From Jeotgalibacillus terrae (GTDB lineage: Bacteria > Bacillota > Bacilli > Bacillales > Jeotgalibacillaceae), in NCBI RefSeq assembly GCF_016908195.1, contig NZ_JAFBDK010000002.1, positions 62,001 through 126,000 on the forward strand: a DNA stretch of 64,000 bases, given 5' to 3'. The translations under genes and the position numbers were made by a program. Positions 9,272 to 17,980 of the stretch are shown in pieces. The notes under the pieces were generated by a model, which had not been told where the DNA came from, made no database searches, and worked only from the letters and a program-made list of their open reading frames with translations. Numbering within the stretch: the first letter of the stretch is position 1; every line of letters begins with the position of its first letter.

Positions 9272-11008
9272 CTAACTCACCTTAAACTTCGCCACAATAT
9301 CACTCAATTCTTCAGCCATTTTCGTCAGTGCCGCTGAGCTTGAGGCCACTTCCTGCATAGATGCGCTCTGCTCTTCTGAAGCAGCTGCGATTGATTCGCT
9401 TTCTGCTGATGAATCTTCTACCATTTCAGCTGTGGATTCAACTGAACGAACCATCTGCTGCGTGCTCGCATCAAGTTCGGTGATGGCTCCCAGCACATTT
9501 TTAGCGGCTGAAACGATCTCTGTTGTGGACTCCTCGATTTCAATGAATCCCTCACCGGTTCTCTCCATCGCTGTCATGCCGTCGTATACTGCTGCTTCAC
9601 CATCAGTCATCACTGTGACAGAGCGTTCAATCCCTTCTCTGATATGGGAAATCAGTTCCTGAATCTGGCCTGCTGAGCGACTTGACTGTTCGGCAAGTTT
9701 TCTGATCTCGTCTGCTACGACTGCAAAACCTTTTCCATGCTCACCCGCACGTGCAGCTTCGATTGCCGCATTTAACGCGAGAAGATTTGTCTGTTCAGCA
9801 ACATCTGTAATAAGACTGACAATGCTGCCGATCTGCTGAGACTGATCACCAAGAGTTTGAACTGCCCTGGCAGCTTCATTTGTTTTTGACTGAATTTCTT
9901 TCATTTTTGCTGATGTTTCTTCCAGGTGCTTCTTCCCTGTCGTCACCTGGGCAGAAGAAGTCGTTGTCGCATCATTCGCAGAGGTCAGATATCCTCTTAT
10001 ATCTGTAATTCTCGAAGAAATATCCTGCACAGTATGTCTGGATTCAGCAGCCTGAGACGTCTGTTCATTCGCATTTTCTGAAATCGTCTGAATCGATCCT
10101 GCAATCTGCTCGCTCGCCCGATTTGTCTCATCAGCACTCGCACTCAATTCCTCCGAGGAAGCTGCAAGCGTATGCGATACCTGATAGATTTGACTCACCA
10201 TTCCTGATAGGTTATTCTTCATCAGGTTCAAGCTGTCTGCAAGCTCACCAATCTCATCCTTATTTTTAACCTGTAGATCTTCAAGATCCAGATTATTGTC
10301 ACTCATTTCCTGTAAATGATTTCGCACTTTTACAATCGGTTTTGACAAACTTCTTGCAAACAAAATCACAATGATGATACCTGCAGCCAAAGCAATTCCC
10401 GCAGTAATCGCAATCAGCGTCAAAATCTCATTTGCTCCTTCGTTAAAATCCATATAGTAAGAACCGGTTGAAATAATCCAGCCCCAATTCGGATCATAAG
10501 CACTGTACATGATTTTATCAGCAGTTGACTCAGGATCCCCCGGCAAAGTCCAGGCATACTCTGTAAAGCCGCCACCTGCATAAGCTTTCTCAAAAACATC
10601 CTCTACAAACTTAAAGCCATTCACATCTTCTGTACCCGTCATATTCTGACCCTCAATTGAAGGATGAGCAAGCAAAGTACCCGTCTCATCATACACTGCA
10701 AAATAACCATTATCACCTAAATCAACAGGCGTCTCAATCAGCCGAGTTCCATCCTCCTGAAGCGGTCCGATCAGCTTCTCCTTAACACTTTCCTGTGCCT
10801 CTTCAAGTGAAAGGTCCCCTGCCTCCACCTGTTCATTCGCAACCTCAATCATCTGCAACGCTAAATGCACTGCATTCTCAATCATCACTTCTCCGCTCTC
10901 AGTCAAATTATCCTTCGCCGATAAATAACTGACCGTCCCTAAAACCACAAGCGGAACAAGCAACAGCAAAATACACACCGTCAACAACTTCGCCTTTACA
11001 CTCTTCAT
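9272..11008 (-). CDS. Methyl-accepting chemotaxis protein (Cache-HAMP-MA)
   Basis: A 578-residue receptor. TM1 about 7-29; extracellular single Cache domain about 30-190 ([30 protein letters not shown]); TM2 about 193-217; HAMP about 218-270; MA signalling domain about 290-575. The conserved CheA/CheW hairpin tip ([20 protein letters not shown]) is at about 408-427. It should signal small-molecule ligands, often organic acids in this Cache class, to flagella. A sigma-D-like promoter precedes it at 11050-11076. No other chemotaxis genes are nearby. Confidence 0.93.
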   Translation of the reverse strand: MKSVKAKLLTVCILLLLVPLVVLGTVSYLSAKDNLTESGEVMIENAVHLALQMIEVANEQVEAGDLSLEEAQESVKEKLIGPLQEDGTRLIETPVDLGDNGYFAVYDETGTLLAHPSIEGQNMTGTEDVNGFKFVEDVFEKAYAGGGFTEYAWTLPGDPESTADKIMYSAYDPNWGWIISTGSYYMDFNEGANEILTLIAITAGIALAAGIIIVILFARSLSKPIVKVRNHLQEMSDNNLDLEDLQVKNKDEIGELADSLNLMKNNLSGMVSQIYQVSHTLAASSEELSASADETNRASEQIAGSIQTISENANEQTSQAAESRHTVQDISSRITDIRGYLTSANDATTTSSAQVTTGKKHLEETSAKMKEIQSKTNEAARAVQTLGDQSQQIGSIVSLITDVAEQTNLLALNAAIEAARAGEHGKGFAVVADEIRKLAEQSSRSAGQIQELISHIREGIERSVTVMTDGEAAVYDGMTAMERTGEGFIEIEESTTEIVSAAKNVLGAITELDASTQQMVRSVESTAEMVEDSSAESESIAAASEEQSASMQEVASSSAALTKMAEELSDIVAKFKVS

Positions 11009-11049
11009 CCCCAGAACCCCTTTGTTTGAATATTTCGTCTATAAAACTT

Positions 11050-11076
11050 ATATCGACAAGCGAAAAGGGTTTTTGA
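11050..11076 (-). promoter_or_regulatory. Sigma-D-like promoter of the chemoreceptor
   Basis: On the minus strand TCAA, 15 bases, GTCGATAT; the Bacillus sigma-D consensus is TAAA-N15-GCCGATAT. It lies 42 bases before the ATG, and chemoreceptor genes in Bacillus are known sigma-D targets. Confidence 0.65.
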
Positions 11077-11146
11077 GTATATAGTCTTATTTTATTAGGA
11101 GATAGGTTTATGAGTGTGAGATTAGAGGTATACAATACGCACTTTA

Positions 11147-11216
11147 GGGACGGAGTTAACACTCCACTTTTAAGGGACAGAGTTCGTGTCAAAAGTAGAG
11201 TGTTAACTCCGTCCCC
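11147..11216 (+). repeat. REP-like element, 70-bp unit
   Basis: Order: GGGACGGAGTT, GGGACAGAGTT, AACTCCGTCCCC. The internal CAGAG arm points in the plus direction. Confidence 0.9.
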
Positions 11217-11232
11217 AAGTATTTCTGCTATT

Positions 11233-11263
11233 AAAAAAAGCCTCCCAAAATCAGGAGGCTTTC
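11233..11263 (-). terminator. Terminator of the SLH 5'-nucleotidase gene
   Basis: Minus-strand stem AAAGCCTCC / GGAGGCTTT followed by seven T. Confidence 0.85.
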
Positions 11264-11285
11264 TTCAATAACAGATTCATTTATT

Positions 11286-13427
11286 TTACTGCATTGTTTC
11301 AACATCTAAGAAAACCGAAATCATCTTAGCTGCCTGTGCGCGTGTTGAGAATGCAAGTGGGCGATATTGATCGCCATAGCCTGATGCAATACCAGTTTCA
11401 TATACGAATGATACAGCATTATTTGTTTCTTCTCCCCAACCTTCTACATCTGAGAAGTAGTCAGTTGATTCAGGAGTGAACTCATCTCCATCAACCATAT
11501 AAGCTCTGTAAAGCATAAGAGCAAGCTGTGAACGCGTAACCGGTTCGTATGGTCTGAACTCACCGTCAATACCATTTACGATACCGTTAGCTGCAGCTGC
11601 TGCAATCTCAGCCTGCGTTGATTCTGCTACATTTTCAAGATCACTGAATGAAGCTTCCTCTTCAGTTGTAAGTTCAAGACTTCTTACAATCAATGAAGCT
11701 GCCTGAGCACGTGAAAGGGTACCAAGTGAATCAAACATTGTGTCAGTTTTACCATTCAAAATGCCACCATAATACAGGTCAGCTACATAAGACTGGTACC
11801 AGTTGTCAGTCATGACATCTTCAAAAGGTGTTAGTGCAACGATTCGGTTTTCTTCTTCAGGAGCAAAAGTTCCAAGTTCTGCAATATATTCAGCAAATGT
11901 TTCATAGTCTCTGAAGCCTGGCTCAGATACACGGCCATCAGCATATGCTTCTGCAAATACTTCAAAGTCATCTCCACCCTTAGCAGTGAAAACGTTCGTT
12001 GCAACTTTGTACATTTCATCTTCTTCGATCATCACTGCTTCGTCACCCATCCAGACATAAGCTTCCTGAACGCGTGAACCTGCTTCCATTGAAGGATCGA
12101 ACGCAAATTGCATACCTGCTACGTGAAGGAATGCACCAGCTGGAGTTGGATACTGACTTACACTGTGCTCCAGAGCTTCTAAAATCTCAGCTCCTGAAAG
12201 CTCCATTATCGCAAGATCATTACCAAAAGGCATTACCGTCAACACTTCACCAAGCGTAATTTCTCCAGCTGGAATTGATGCACGGATACCACCACCATTT
12301 TGAAGAGCAATTACAGTATCCTGATCAATAGACTGTGCTTTATCAAGCATAGCGTCAGTAATTAAATTACCAAGATTAGTCTCACCGGTACGCACCTCTT
12401 CACGCGTACCTTGAAGAAATACTTCAGATTCTCCTCCAGTTACTTCATTTTTCAAATCTTCAACTGCTTCAGAATATGGAACCAGCATTTCTGCCGCCTC
12501 AGTATCTTCTTCAGTTAGTTCTCTAACATCATGAAGCATGCCTTCATATGAACTTACGACACCTTCATCATCAAATGTAACGTCAAGCTGTCCGAGTTGC
12601 TTATTGTCTCCTTCAGTTTGAACAATTAATGTATCACCAATTTTTTCTGGTTCATCTAGTTTAAAATGTGTATGACCACCTACGATAATGTCGATACCTT
12701 CGACTTCCTGTGCTAATACTCGGTCATTATCTAATGCAGCATTGTCGTTGTAACCAATGTGCGTCAAAGCGATAATTTTGTTTACACCAGCTGCTTCAAA
12801 TTCAGCTACTGCTTCTTCTGCAGCTGTAATATAGTTTGAGAATGTTACGGACTCAGGACTTGAAATATTTTCTGTTTCTTGAGTCGTTAATCCGAAGATT
12901 CCAACCTTTTCTCCATTTACTTCTTTAATAATTCCGTTATAAATTTCTCCGTTTTCAAATTCAGCTGTATAGTCCATTGACTGAAGTCCATCAAAGTTTG
13001 TATCTCCTGAGAAATCCACATTAGAAGCTACAAACGGGAATTCAGCACCTTGAACAAATGCAGATAGTTCCGGATGACCGGCATTTGTGCCTTTGTCAAA
13101 CTCGTGGTTACCAAACGTCATCGCGTCGTAACCCATCAAGTTCATAAATGCAAGATCAGCCTGTCCAAAGAATTCATTGAAATAAAGTGTTCCAGAGAAA
13201 ACATCCCCCGCATCAAGCAGCAGGTTATTTTCCGGCATCTCAGCCTTTAGGTCTTTTACAAGCTTGACACGCTTTGCAACATTGTCAAGATTCGCATGCG
13301 TATCATTCGTATGTAGTACTCTTAGTTCAAATTCGTGGTTATCTGCATGAGTTTCAGCAGCCTGGAATCCGAACACGCTTACTGCCATTGCACCAGCAAC
13401 AGAAGTCATTAGTAACTTTTTCTTCAT
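11286..13427 (-). CDS. SLH-anchored 5'-nucleotidase (UshA-like)
   Basis: A 713-residue secreted protein with signal peptide 1-28. The calcineurin-like metallophosphatase domain (about 35-275) has the metal ligands in NDTHAN (41-46), DAGD (72-75), GNHEFD (106-111) and GGHTHF (about 255). The 5'-nucleotidase C domain (about 345-510) has GETNLGNLITDAM and the substrate-binding FTAKGGDDF. Three SLH repeats (about 530-713) anchor it. It likely removes phosphate from nucleoside monophosphates (possibly UDP-sugars) outside the cell. It partners logically with the CpdB-like SLH protein at 43620-46139. Start ATG with AAGGATGG upstream. Confidence 0.92.
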   Translation of the reverse strand: MKKKLLMTSVAGAMAVSVFGFQAAETHADNHEFELRVLHTNDTHANLDNVAKRVKLVKDLKAEMPENNLLLDAGDVFSGTLYFNEFFGQADLAFMNLMGYDAMTFGNHEFDKGTNAGHPELSAFVQGAEFPFVASNVDFSGDTNFDGLQSMDYTAEFENGEIYNGIIKEVNGEKVGIFGLTTQETENISSPESVTFSNYITAAEEAVAEFEAAGVNKIIALTHIGYNDNAALDNDRVLAQEVEGIDIIVGGHTHFKLDEPEKIGDTLIVQTEGDNKQLGQLDVTFDDEGVVSSYEGMLHDVRELTEEDTEAAEMLVPYSEAVEDLKNEVTGGESEVFLQGTREEVRTGETNLGNLITDAMLDKAQSIDQDTVIALQNGGGIRASIPAGEITLGEVLTVMPFGNDLAIMELSGAEILEALEHSVSQYPTPAGAFLHVAGMQFAFDPSMEAGSRVQEAYVWMGDEAVMIEEDEMYKVATNVFTAKGGDDFEVFAEAYADGRVSEPGFRDYETFAEYIAELGTFAPEEENRIVALTPFEDVMTDNWYQSYVADLYYGGILNGKTDTMFDSLGTLSRAQAASLIVRSLELTTEEEASFSDLENVAESTQAEIAAAAANGIVNGIDGEFRPYEPVTRSQLALMLYRAYMVDGDEFTPESTDYFSDVEGWGEETNNAVSFVYETGIASGYGDQYRPLAFSTRAQAAKMISVFLDVETMQ

Positions 13428-13624
13428 TTGACACCATCCTTGTAATTTTTTCTGACAGACTTATTATATATGTAATTTGTAAAGGAAAGTTAAGAAAATT
13501 GTAAAAACATATATTGAAAGCGCTGTCAATTAAAATCCTACCATTCTTCTCCTTTGAGAACAACTTTGAAGCTAGTATATTTTTAAAATTTCTGATATAA
13601 AGTTGAACTGCTTCTTTTTGAGTA

Positions 13625-13653
13625 TTTTTAGAATGTTGGATTGGCTGTATAAT
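13625..13653 (+). promoter_or_regulatory. Candidate promoter of the SLH-CAP gene
   Basis: -10 TATAAT at 13648-13653 with a poor -35 (TTTTTA, 13625-13630) at 17 bases, 31 bases before the start codon. Confidence 0.4.
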
Positions 13654-13684
13654 CATAAATAAATACTTACGAAAGGAGCATACA

Positions 13685-14695
13685 ATGAAAATTAAATTGT
13701 TATCTGTTTTAACAGTATTCTTTATATTTTCGAGCACAGCTTTATCAGCAGGCTTTTCAGATGTGCCCGATGATCACTGGGCCAGTCAGGAGATAGGGGA
13801 ACTTTCTGAAGCGGGTATTATTGGAGGGTTCCAGGACGGAACATTCAAGCCTGAGAGACAAGTATCAAGAGCGCAGGCCGCAGCACTGATCGGGCGGACG
13901 CTTGACCTGGATGTGACAACAATTCAGAATCCGGGATTTACTGATATCACTGAAAATACAACCGGCTATCGCTATATCGCAAAGCTGACAGAGCTTGGGA
14001 TCTTTAATCAGACAGCACAATTTAACCCAAACCAGTCACTGACACGCAGCCAGATGGCAAAAATTCTGACTGAGTCTTTCAGCCTGACAGGCAGCAGCAT
14101 GAAACGCTTCAGCGATTTGACACCAGGAGGAGAAGCCGCGTCATATGCTAGCACGCTTTATAAAGCAGGCATCACAACAGGCACATCCTCTAGCACTTTC
14201 AGTCCAAACGCACCTGTACTACGGGCAAATATGGCTGTTTTCCTAAGCAGAACACTCGACTTTTTATTAGAAAATCCCGACGGCAAAGCAGGGACTGATT
14301 ACAAAGAGCCCAGTGCTGTCGAACGCGAAATTTTGAGGCTCGTTAATATCGAACGTCAAAACGAAGGATTACAGCAACTGGCATTCAAAGCAGAAATGCA
14401 ATTTCTTGCTGATCTCAAATCAAAAGATATGTCAGACAACAACTACTTTGACCACAACTCACCAACCTACGGCAGCCCGCAGGAAATGGTCACCTACTTT
14501 GGCTACCCGTGGTCATACGTAGGCGAAAACATCGCAGCCGGCTACCCAACAGCCCAGGCCGTCGTCAAAGGCTGGATGGACAGCCCCGGTCACCGCGCCA
14601 ACATCCTTAATGAAAATTATACACATATCGGAATCGGGCATTATGAAGGCGGGTATTACGGGCATTATTATACGCAGTTGTTTTTGAGGGAGTGA
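13685..14695 (+). CDS. SLH-CAP (SCP/PR1, YkwD-like) surface protein
   Basis: A 336-residue secreted protein: signal peptide 1-22, three SLH repeats (about 23-180; DDHWASQEIGEL, then GGFQDGTFKP), and a C-terminal CAP domain (about 210-336). CAP signature residues are present: FDHNSPTYGSP, GENIAAGY, SPGHRANILN and HIGIGHYEGG. Bacterial CAP proteins of the YkwD type are secreted with unclear activity. AAAGGAG precedes the ATG. The only structure between it and the convergent gene is a repeat block. Confidence 0.92.
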   Translation: MKIKLLSVLTVFFIFSSTALSAGFSDVPDDHWASQEIGELSEAGIIGGFQDGTFKPERQVSRAQAAALIGRTLDLDVTTIQNPGFTDITENTTGYRYIAKLTELGIFNQTAQFNPNQSLTRSQMAKILTESFSLTGSSMKRFSDLTPGGEAASYASTLYKAGITTGTSSSTFSPNAPVLRANMAVFLSRTLDFLLENPDGKAGTDYKEPSAVEREILRLVNIERQNEGLQQLAFKAEMQFLADLKSKDMSDNNYFDHNSPTYGSPQEMVTYFGYPWSYVGENIAAGYPTAQAVVKGWMDSPGHRANILNENYTHIGIGHYEGGYYGHYYTQLFLRE

Positions 14696-14712
14696 GTGGA
14701 GGGTGTTTTTTT

Positions 14713-14806
14713 GGGGGACGGAGTTTCCACTTCATTTTCGAGGGACAGAGTTCGGATTTTCGGGGGACGGAGTTAAACAAGTTAATAGAGTCTAAACTCC
14801 GTCCCC
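14713..14806 (+). repeat. REP-like element, three forward arms and one reverse arm
   Basis: GGGGACGGAGTT, GGGACAGAGTT, a second GGGGACGGAGTT and AACTCCGTCCCC, filling the gap between two convergent genes with no T-tailed terminator. Confidence 0.88.
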
Positions 14807-14816
14807 CTCTGCTCCC

Positions 14817-15857
14817 CTACCTCACCTCAATCAACTCAACAATCACACGACCTTCTCGAGCCCCATACCACGTCGATTTCACAATCCCAATATTTTCTAC
14901 ATAATAATCTACATAGTCATTCCCCTGGACTTCTACTGCATTTGTAAAGGTGCCTGCGGGTGTTGTCACGGTTGCGTTTGTGTCTGTGATTTCTAAGATA
15001 AGTCCATTCTGGTCCATCCATGTTCGGCCTTCTTTGATTGGGTATCCCAGTGCGAAGCTGAATGTCAGCTGGGGTTCACCGAAGACGATACCGTTATTTG
15101 ATTCAATGATTAATGATTCTGAAGTGATTTCATTATTTGTTCCGAAGTTTCTTTCCCAGACATTGCCCTCTTTATGATTAATAATCGTTGTAGAATCACC
15201 TGTCTGATATGTATACGTTTTTGACTGATCCGGCATAAAGCTTGCCTGGTAGAATGAAGGCTTAAAATCTTCATTTAAAAGACGTGCCATGAATAATGTG
15301 AAGTGCTGACGCTGAATCTGTTCAGCGGGTCTGAATGTGCTGTCCTCATACCCTGTCGTAATATCCGTGGAGGCAAGTCCGTTTACATAAGGGTTTGCCC
15401 AGTGATTCATTGGTACATCAATAAATGAGATACGCTGATGGTCGTATAAGTCATATCCTTCACTGAGAATCTTCGCCATCTGAGACCTCGTTAATGGTGC
15501 ATAACGGTCAAAATACTGATACCCATTTCCGTCCGTTTTTCCTGAAATAATGCCCAGTTCAACAGCTGCAGCGACCTCTTCGTACCCATAGCTATCAGGA
15601 TGCAAGTCAGTAAAACCAGGGTCAGATACATCTTCAGTATCCACTCCAATTTCCCGGATCAGCATCTGGACTGCCTGCAGTCTGCTTAATTCAGCGGTTG
15701 GTCTGAACGTTCCATCATTGTATCCTGACAAAATTTCCTGCTCTTCTAAAAAGCGGATCTCATCTTCATACATATTTACATCTGTAAATGCCTGTGCCGG
15801 CGCTGTCAAACTCATCGCAGCAATGCCTGACCCTATATATGTAACCAATTTTTTCAA
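14817..15857 (-). CDS. SLH protein with unknown C-terminal domain
   Basis: A 346-residue secreted protein: signal peptide 1-23, three SLH repeats (about 24-195) of the same cassette as the proteins at 1, 49247 and 55236 (FTDVNMYEDEI, SRLQAVQMLIRE). The remaining 150 residues are beta-rich: YTYQTGDSTTIINHKEG, then TVTTPAGTFTNAVEV and a final VKSTWYGAREGRVIVELIEV. This resembles extracellular lipocalin/LolA-like beta domains of Bacillus secreted proteins, but no family is claimed. GAGGAG precedes the ATG. Confidence 0.8.
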   Translation of the reverse strand: MKKLVTYIGSGIAAMSLTAPAQAFTDVNMYEDEIRFLEEQEILSGYNDGTFRPTAELSRLQAVQMLIREIGVDTEDVSDPGFTDLHPDSYGYEEVAAAVELGIISGKTDGNGYQYFDRYAPLTRSQMAKILSEGYDLYDHQRISFIDVPMNHWANPYVNGLASTDITTGYEDSTFRPAEQIQRQHFTLFMARLLNEDFKPSFYQASFMPDQSKTYTYQTGDSTTIINHKEGNVWERNFGTNNEITSESLIIESNNGIVFGEPQLTFSFALGYPIKEGRTWMDQNGLILEITDTNATVTTPAGTFTNAVEVQGNDYVDYYVENIGIVKSTWYGAREGRVIVELIEVR

Positions 15858-16044
15858 AATCAGCTCCTCCTAACATTTATTAAAATAAACCCCAAATTTC
15901 TCATAAAAATTATCATTTTCATTACGACTAATACAGTTCATTTAAAAATCATTATTATACTAGCATATATAAACGAATTTAGATATGATAGCATTCAGCT
16001 GCGGTAATACTTTGGTTGGTAAGCCAGCAGCTCTCCTTATTTAT

Positions 16045-16076
16045 AAAAAAGCCGGGCATCAGCGCCTGGCTTTTTC
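16045..16076 (-). terminator. Terminator of the histidine phosphatase gene
   Basis: Stem AAAAAGCCGGGC / GCCTGGCTTTTT, symmetric enough to work on both strands. Confidence 0.8.
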
Positions 16077-16083
16077 AATATAT

Positions 16084-16671
16084 TTATTCAGGTATCCAGT
16101 CTGTCTTCCATAATCGTTCACTCGCTTCAAGCTCAAACTGATCGTTGATAGAGAGCTTGTAAATATCAGGTTTTGTTGTCTGCAGACTGAATTCATATCC
16201 ATAGCGGTCATCAAACCAGCTCATAATACAAGCAAAAATATTCCCATGAATACCGATTGCGATCTTTTTCCCCTTATGTTCATCAACCGTTTCTTTCAAA
16301 GCAGCGATTCCACGTTCAATTACTTCATTGTTAGATTCTCCCTCAGGAAACTTAAAATCCCTATCGTCGAATACCTTTTTAATCGCAGTAAGCGGCTCTT
16401 CAAAATGATGATCCCGCGCTGCCAGATCACGCTCTCTAAACCGCGGATCGATCTCAACCTCTTTATTCAATTCCTTAGCAAGTCCTTCAACCGTCTGCCT
16501 CGCCCTCACATAAGGACTCGAAACAATGACTTCAATTCCCTCATTAACCAAAACCTCAGTCACCTTCTCAGCAGCCTTCCAGCCCTGCTTCGACAATCCC
16601 CTCGTCTCCTCAAACTCAAGCGAAAACACCGAATGAGCATGCCGAACCATATACACCTCTGTCACCATCAC
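16084..16671 (-). CDS. Histidine phosphatase / phosphoglycerate mutase-like protein
   Basis: A 195-residue cytosolic protein of the branch-1 histidine phosphatase fold. The phospho-acceptor His lies in MVRHAHSV (usual LVRHGxT, so the Gly is replaced by Ala). SSPYVRARQTVE supplies the second Arg, FRERDLAARD the acid region and GIHGNIFACIM the C-terminal His. Substrate cannot be told from sequence. GGAGGGG precedes the ATG pair at 16671/16668. Confidence 0.88.
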   Translation of the reverse strand: MMVTEVYMVRHAHSVFSLEFEETRGLSKQGWKAAEKVTEVLVNEGIEVIVSSPYVRARQTVEGLAKELNKEVEIDPRFRERDLAARDHHFEEPLTAIKKVFDDRDFKFPEGESNNEVIERGIAALKETVDEHKGKKIAIGIHGNIFACIMSWFDDRYGYEFSLQTTKPDIYKLSINDQFELEASERLWKTDWIPE

Positions 16672-16765
16672 GCACCCCTCCCCTCAAATCCGTTTACACT
16701 GACTTGTTCCTATATTTTACTATAGTAAGGACTGAGATACTATCTATATGATATGTCTCCTGATT

Positions 16766-16835
16766 GGGGACGGAGTTTATACTCCATTTATAAGGGACAG
16801 AGTTAATATAATGCCAGAGTCTAAACTCCGTCCCC
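16766..16835 (+). repeat. REP-like element, 70-bp unit
   Basis: GGGGACGGAGTT, GGGACAGAGTT, AACTCCGTCCCC. It lies in the divergent promoter region between the histidine phosphatase and LCP genes. Confidence 0.9.
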
Positions 16836-16840
16836 AACTA

Positions 16841-16866
16841 AAAAGTAGATTTACAAATCTACTTTT
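16841..16866. promoter_or_regulatory. Perfect 12-bp inverted repeat over the -35 of the LCP gene
   Basis: AAAAGTAGATTT and AAATCTACTTTT separated by two bases; the -35 hexamer lies in its centre. It suggests an operator, or a small hairpin. Confidence 0.5.
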
Positions 16867-16878
16867 GTTCTTTATAAT
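16850..16878 (+). promoter_or_regulatory. Sigma-A promoter of the LCP gene
   Basis: -35 TTTACA (16850-16855), 17-base spacer, perfect -10 TATAAT (16873-16878). Confidence 0.75.
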
Positions 16879-16932
16879 GAACATAATATATTTTATAAAG
16901 AATTTAATAAAGTGAAGCAGGGGGTGCTTTTT

Positions 16933-17859
16933 TTGAATAGAAAGAGAAGTAAATGGCGGCGCTGGTTAATAATAGACTTAGCAATTGTACTAGTTTTTAC
17001 AGGTTTTTTTGGTGCATACGCTTTTCACTTTTATCAATCATTTGCAAGTGCGTCTAAAGACATTCATGTTTCATTTGATAGAATAAAGTCGGAGAAAAGA
17101 GTATCTTCAGTTCGTTTTGAAGAACAGGATCCTTTCACAGTCCTTCTTTTAGGAGTGGATGAACGTGAAAGTGATCGCGGACGGTCAGACACGCTGATTC
17201 TCGCTACTGTGAATCCCAAGACCGAAACAACAAGCTTACTCAGCATTCCAAGAGACACGTATACAGAAATAATTGGTTACGGGACAATGGATAAAATTAA
17301 TCATGCCTATGCATTTGGTGGTATTGAAATGGCGATCGCTACTGTTGAAAACTATCTTGATGTGCCGATTGATTATTTTGTAAAAGTAAACATGGAGGGC
17401 TTTGAGGATATTGTTAATGCGGTGGGAGGAATTACAGTTGAAAATGCATTTCCGTTCAGCTCAAACGGATACACGTTTGAAAAAGGTCAGATTAATTTGA
17501 ATGGAAAACAGGCGCTTGCATACGCCCGCATGCGCTATGACGACCCGGATGGTGATTTCGGAAGACAAGAACGTCAAAAACAGGTCATCGAAAATATTAT
17601 TAAAAAAGGGGCGACTGTATCCACATTGTGGAACTACAATGAAATCCTGGAGGCACTCGGAACAAACCTGAAAACCAACCTGACCATCCCGCACATCATC
17701 CAGATCCAAAACGACTACAAACCAGCCCTTAACCATATGACAAAACGCAGCATCGAAGGTGGCGAGGACACCTATATTGATGGAATCTATTATTATAAAG
17801 TACCTGAGGAGCGGATTAGAGAATTGCAGACTGAGTTGAGGAGTGAGCTTGGGTTGTGA
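16933..17859 (+). CDS. LytR-CpsA-Psr (LCP) family glycopolymer transferase
   Basis: A 308-residue type II membrane protein: a basic N-terminus (RKRSKWRRW), one TM helix (about 10-32), then the LCP domain (about 75-230). Conserved residues include the Asp/Arg of LLGVDERESDRGRSDTLIL, SIPRDTY, KINHAYAFGG and YARMRYDDPDGDFGRQERQ. The family moves teichoic-acid-like or other glycopolymers from undecaprenyl phosphate to peptidoglycan; attaching the SLH-binding wall polymer is a plausible task here. The TTG at 16933 is preferred because AGGGGG lies 7-8 bases upstream; a GTG at 16912 has no such site. Confidence 0.9.
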   Translation: MNRKRSKWRRWLIIDLAIVLVFTGFFGAYAFHFYQSFASASKDIHVSFDRIKSEKRVSSVRFEEQDPFTVLLLGVDERESDRGRSDTLILATVNPKTETTSLLSIPRDTYTEIIGYGTMDKINHAYAFGGIEMAIATVENYLDVPIDYFVKVNMEGFEDIVNAVGGITVENAFPFSSNGYTFEKGQINLNGKQALAYARMRYDDPDGDFGRQERQKQVIENIIKKGATVSTLWNYNEILEALGTNLKTNLTIPHIIQIQNDYKPALNHMTKRSIEGGEDTYIDGIYYYKVPEERIRELQTELRSELGL

Positions 17860-17869
17860 AGAGTTTTTT

Positions 17870-17962
17870 GGGGGACGGAGTTTATTTGTTTGGGGACGGA
17901 GTTAACACTCCATAATATAGGGACAGAGTTAACAAAATAAATAGAGTCTAAACTCCGTCCCC
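17870..17962 (+). repeat. REP-like element: single arm plus 71-bp unit
   Basis: A lone GGGGACGGAGTT at 17871, then unit 17892-17962 (GGGGACGGAGTT, GGGACAGAGTT, AACTCCGTCCCC), the only structure between convergent genes. Confidence 0.9.
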
Positions 17963-17980
17963 AAATCCGTCCTGCCCAAT

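Noticed and set aside
8928-9275. Short ORFs rich in GTEFTL, NSVP or RPH motifs across repeat blocks, here and at many other blocks
   Set aside because: These are translations of the repeat arms in various frames, without ribosome sites; they look alike only because the DNA repeat is the same.
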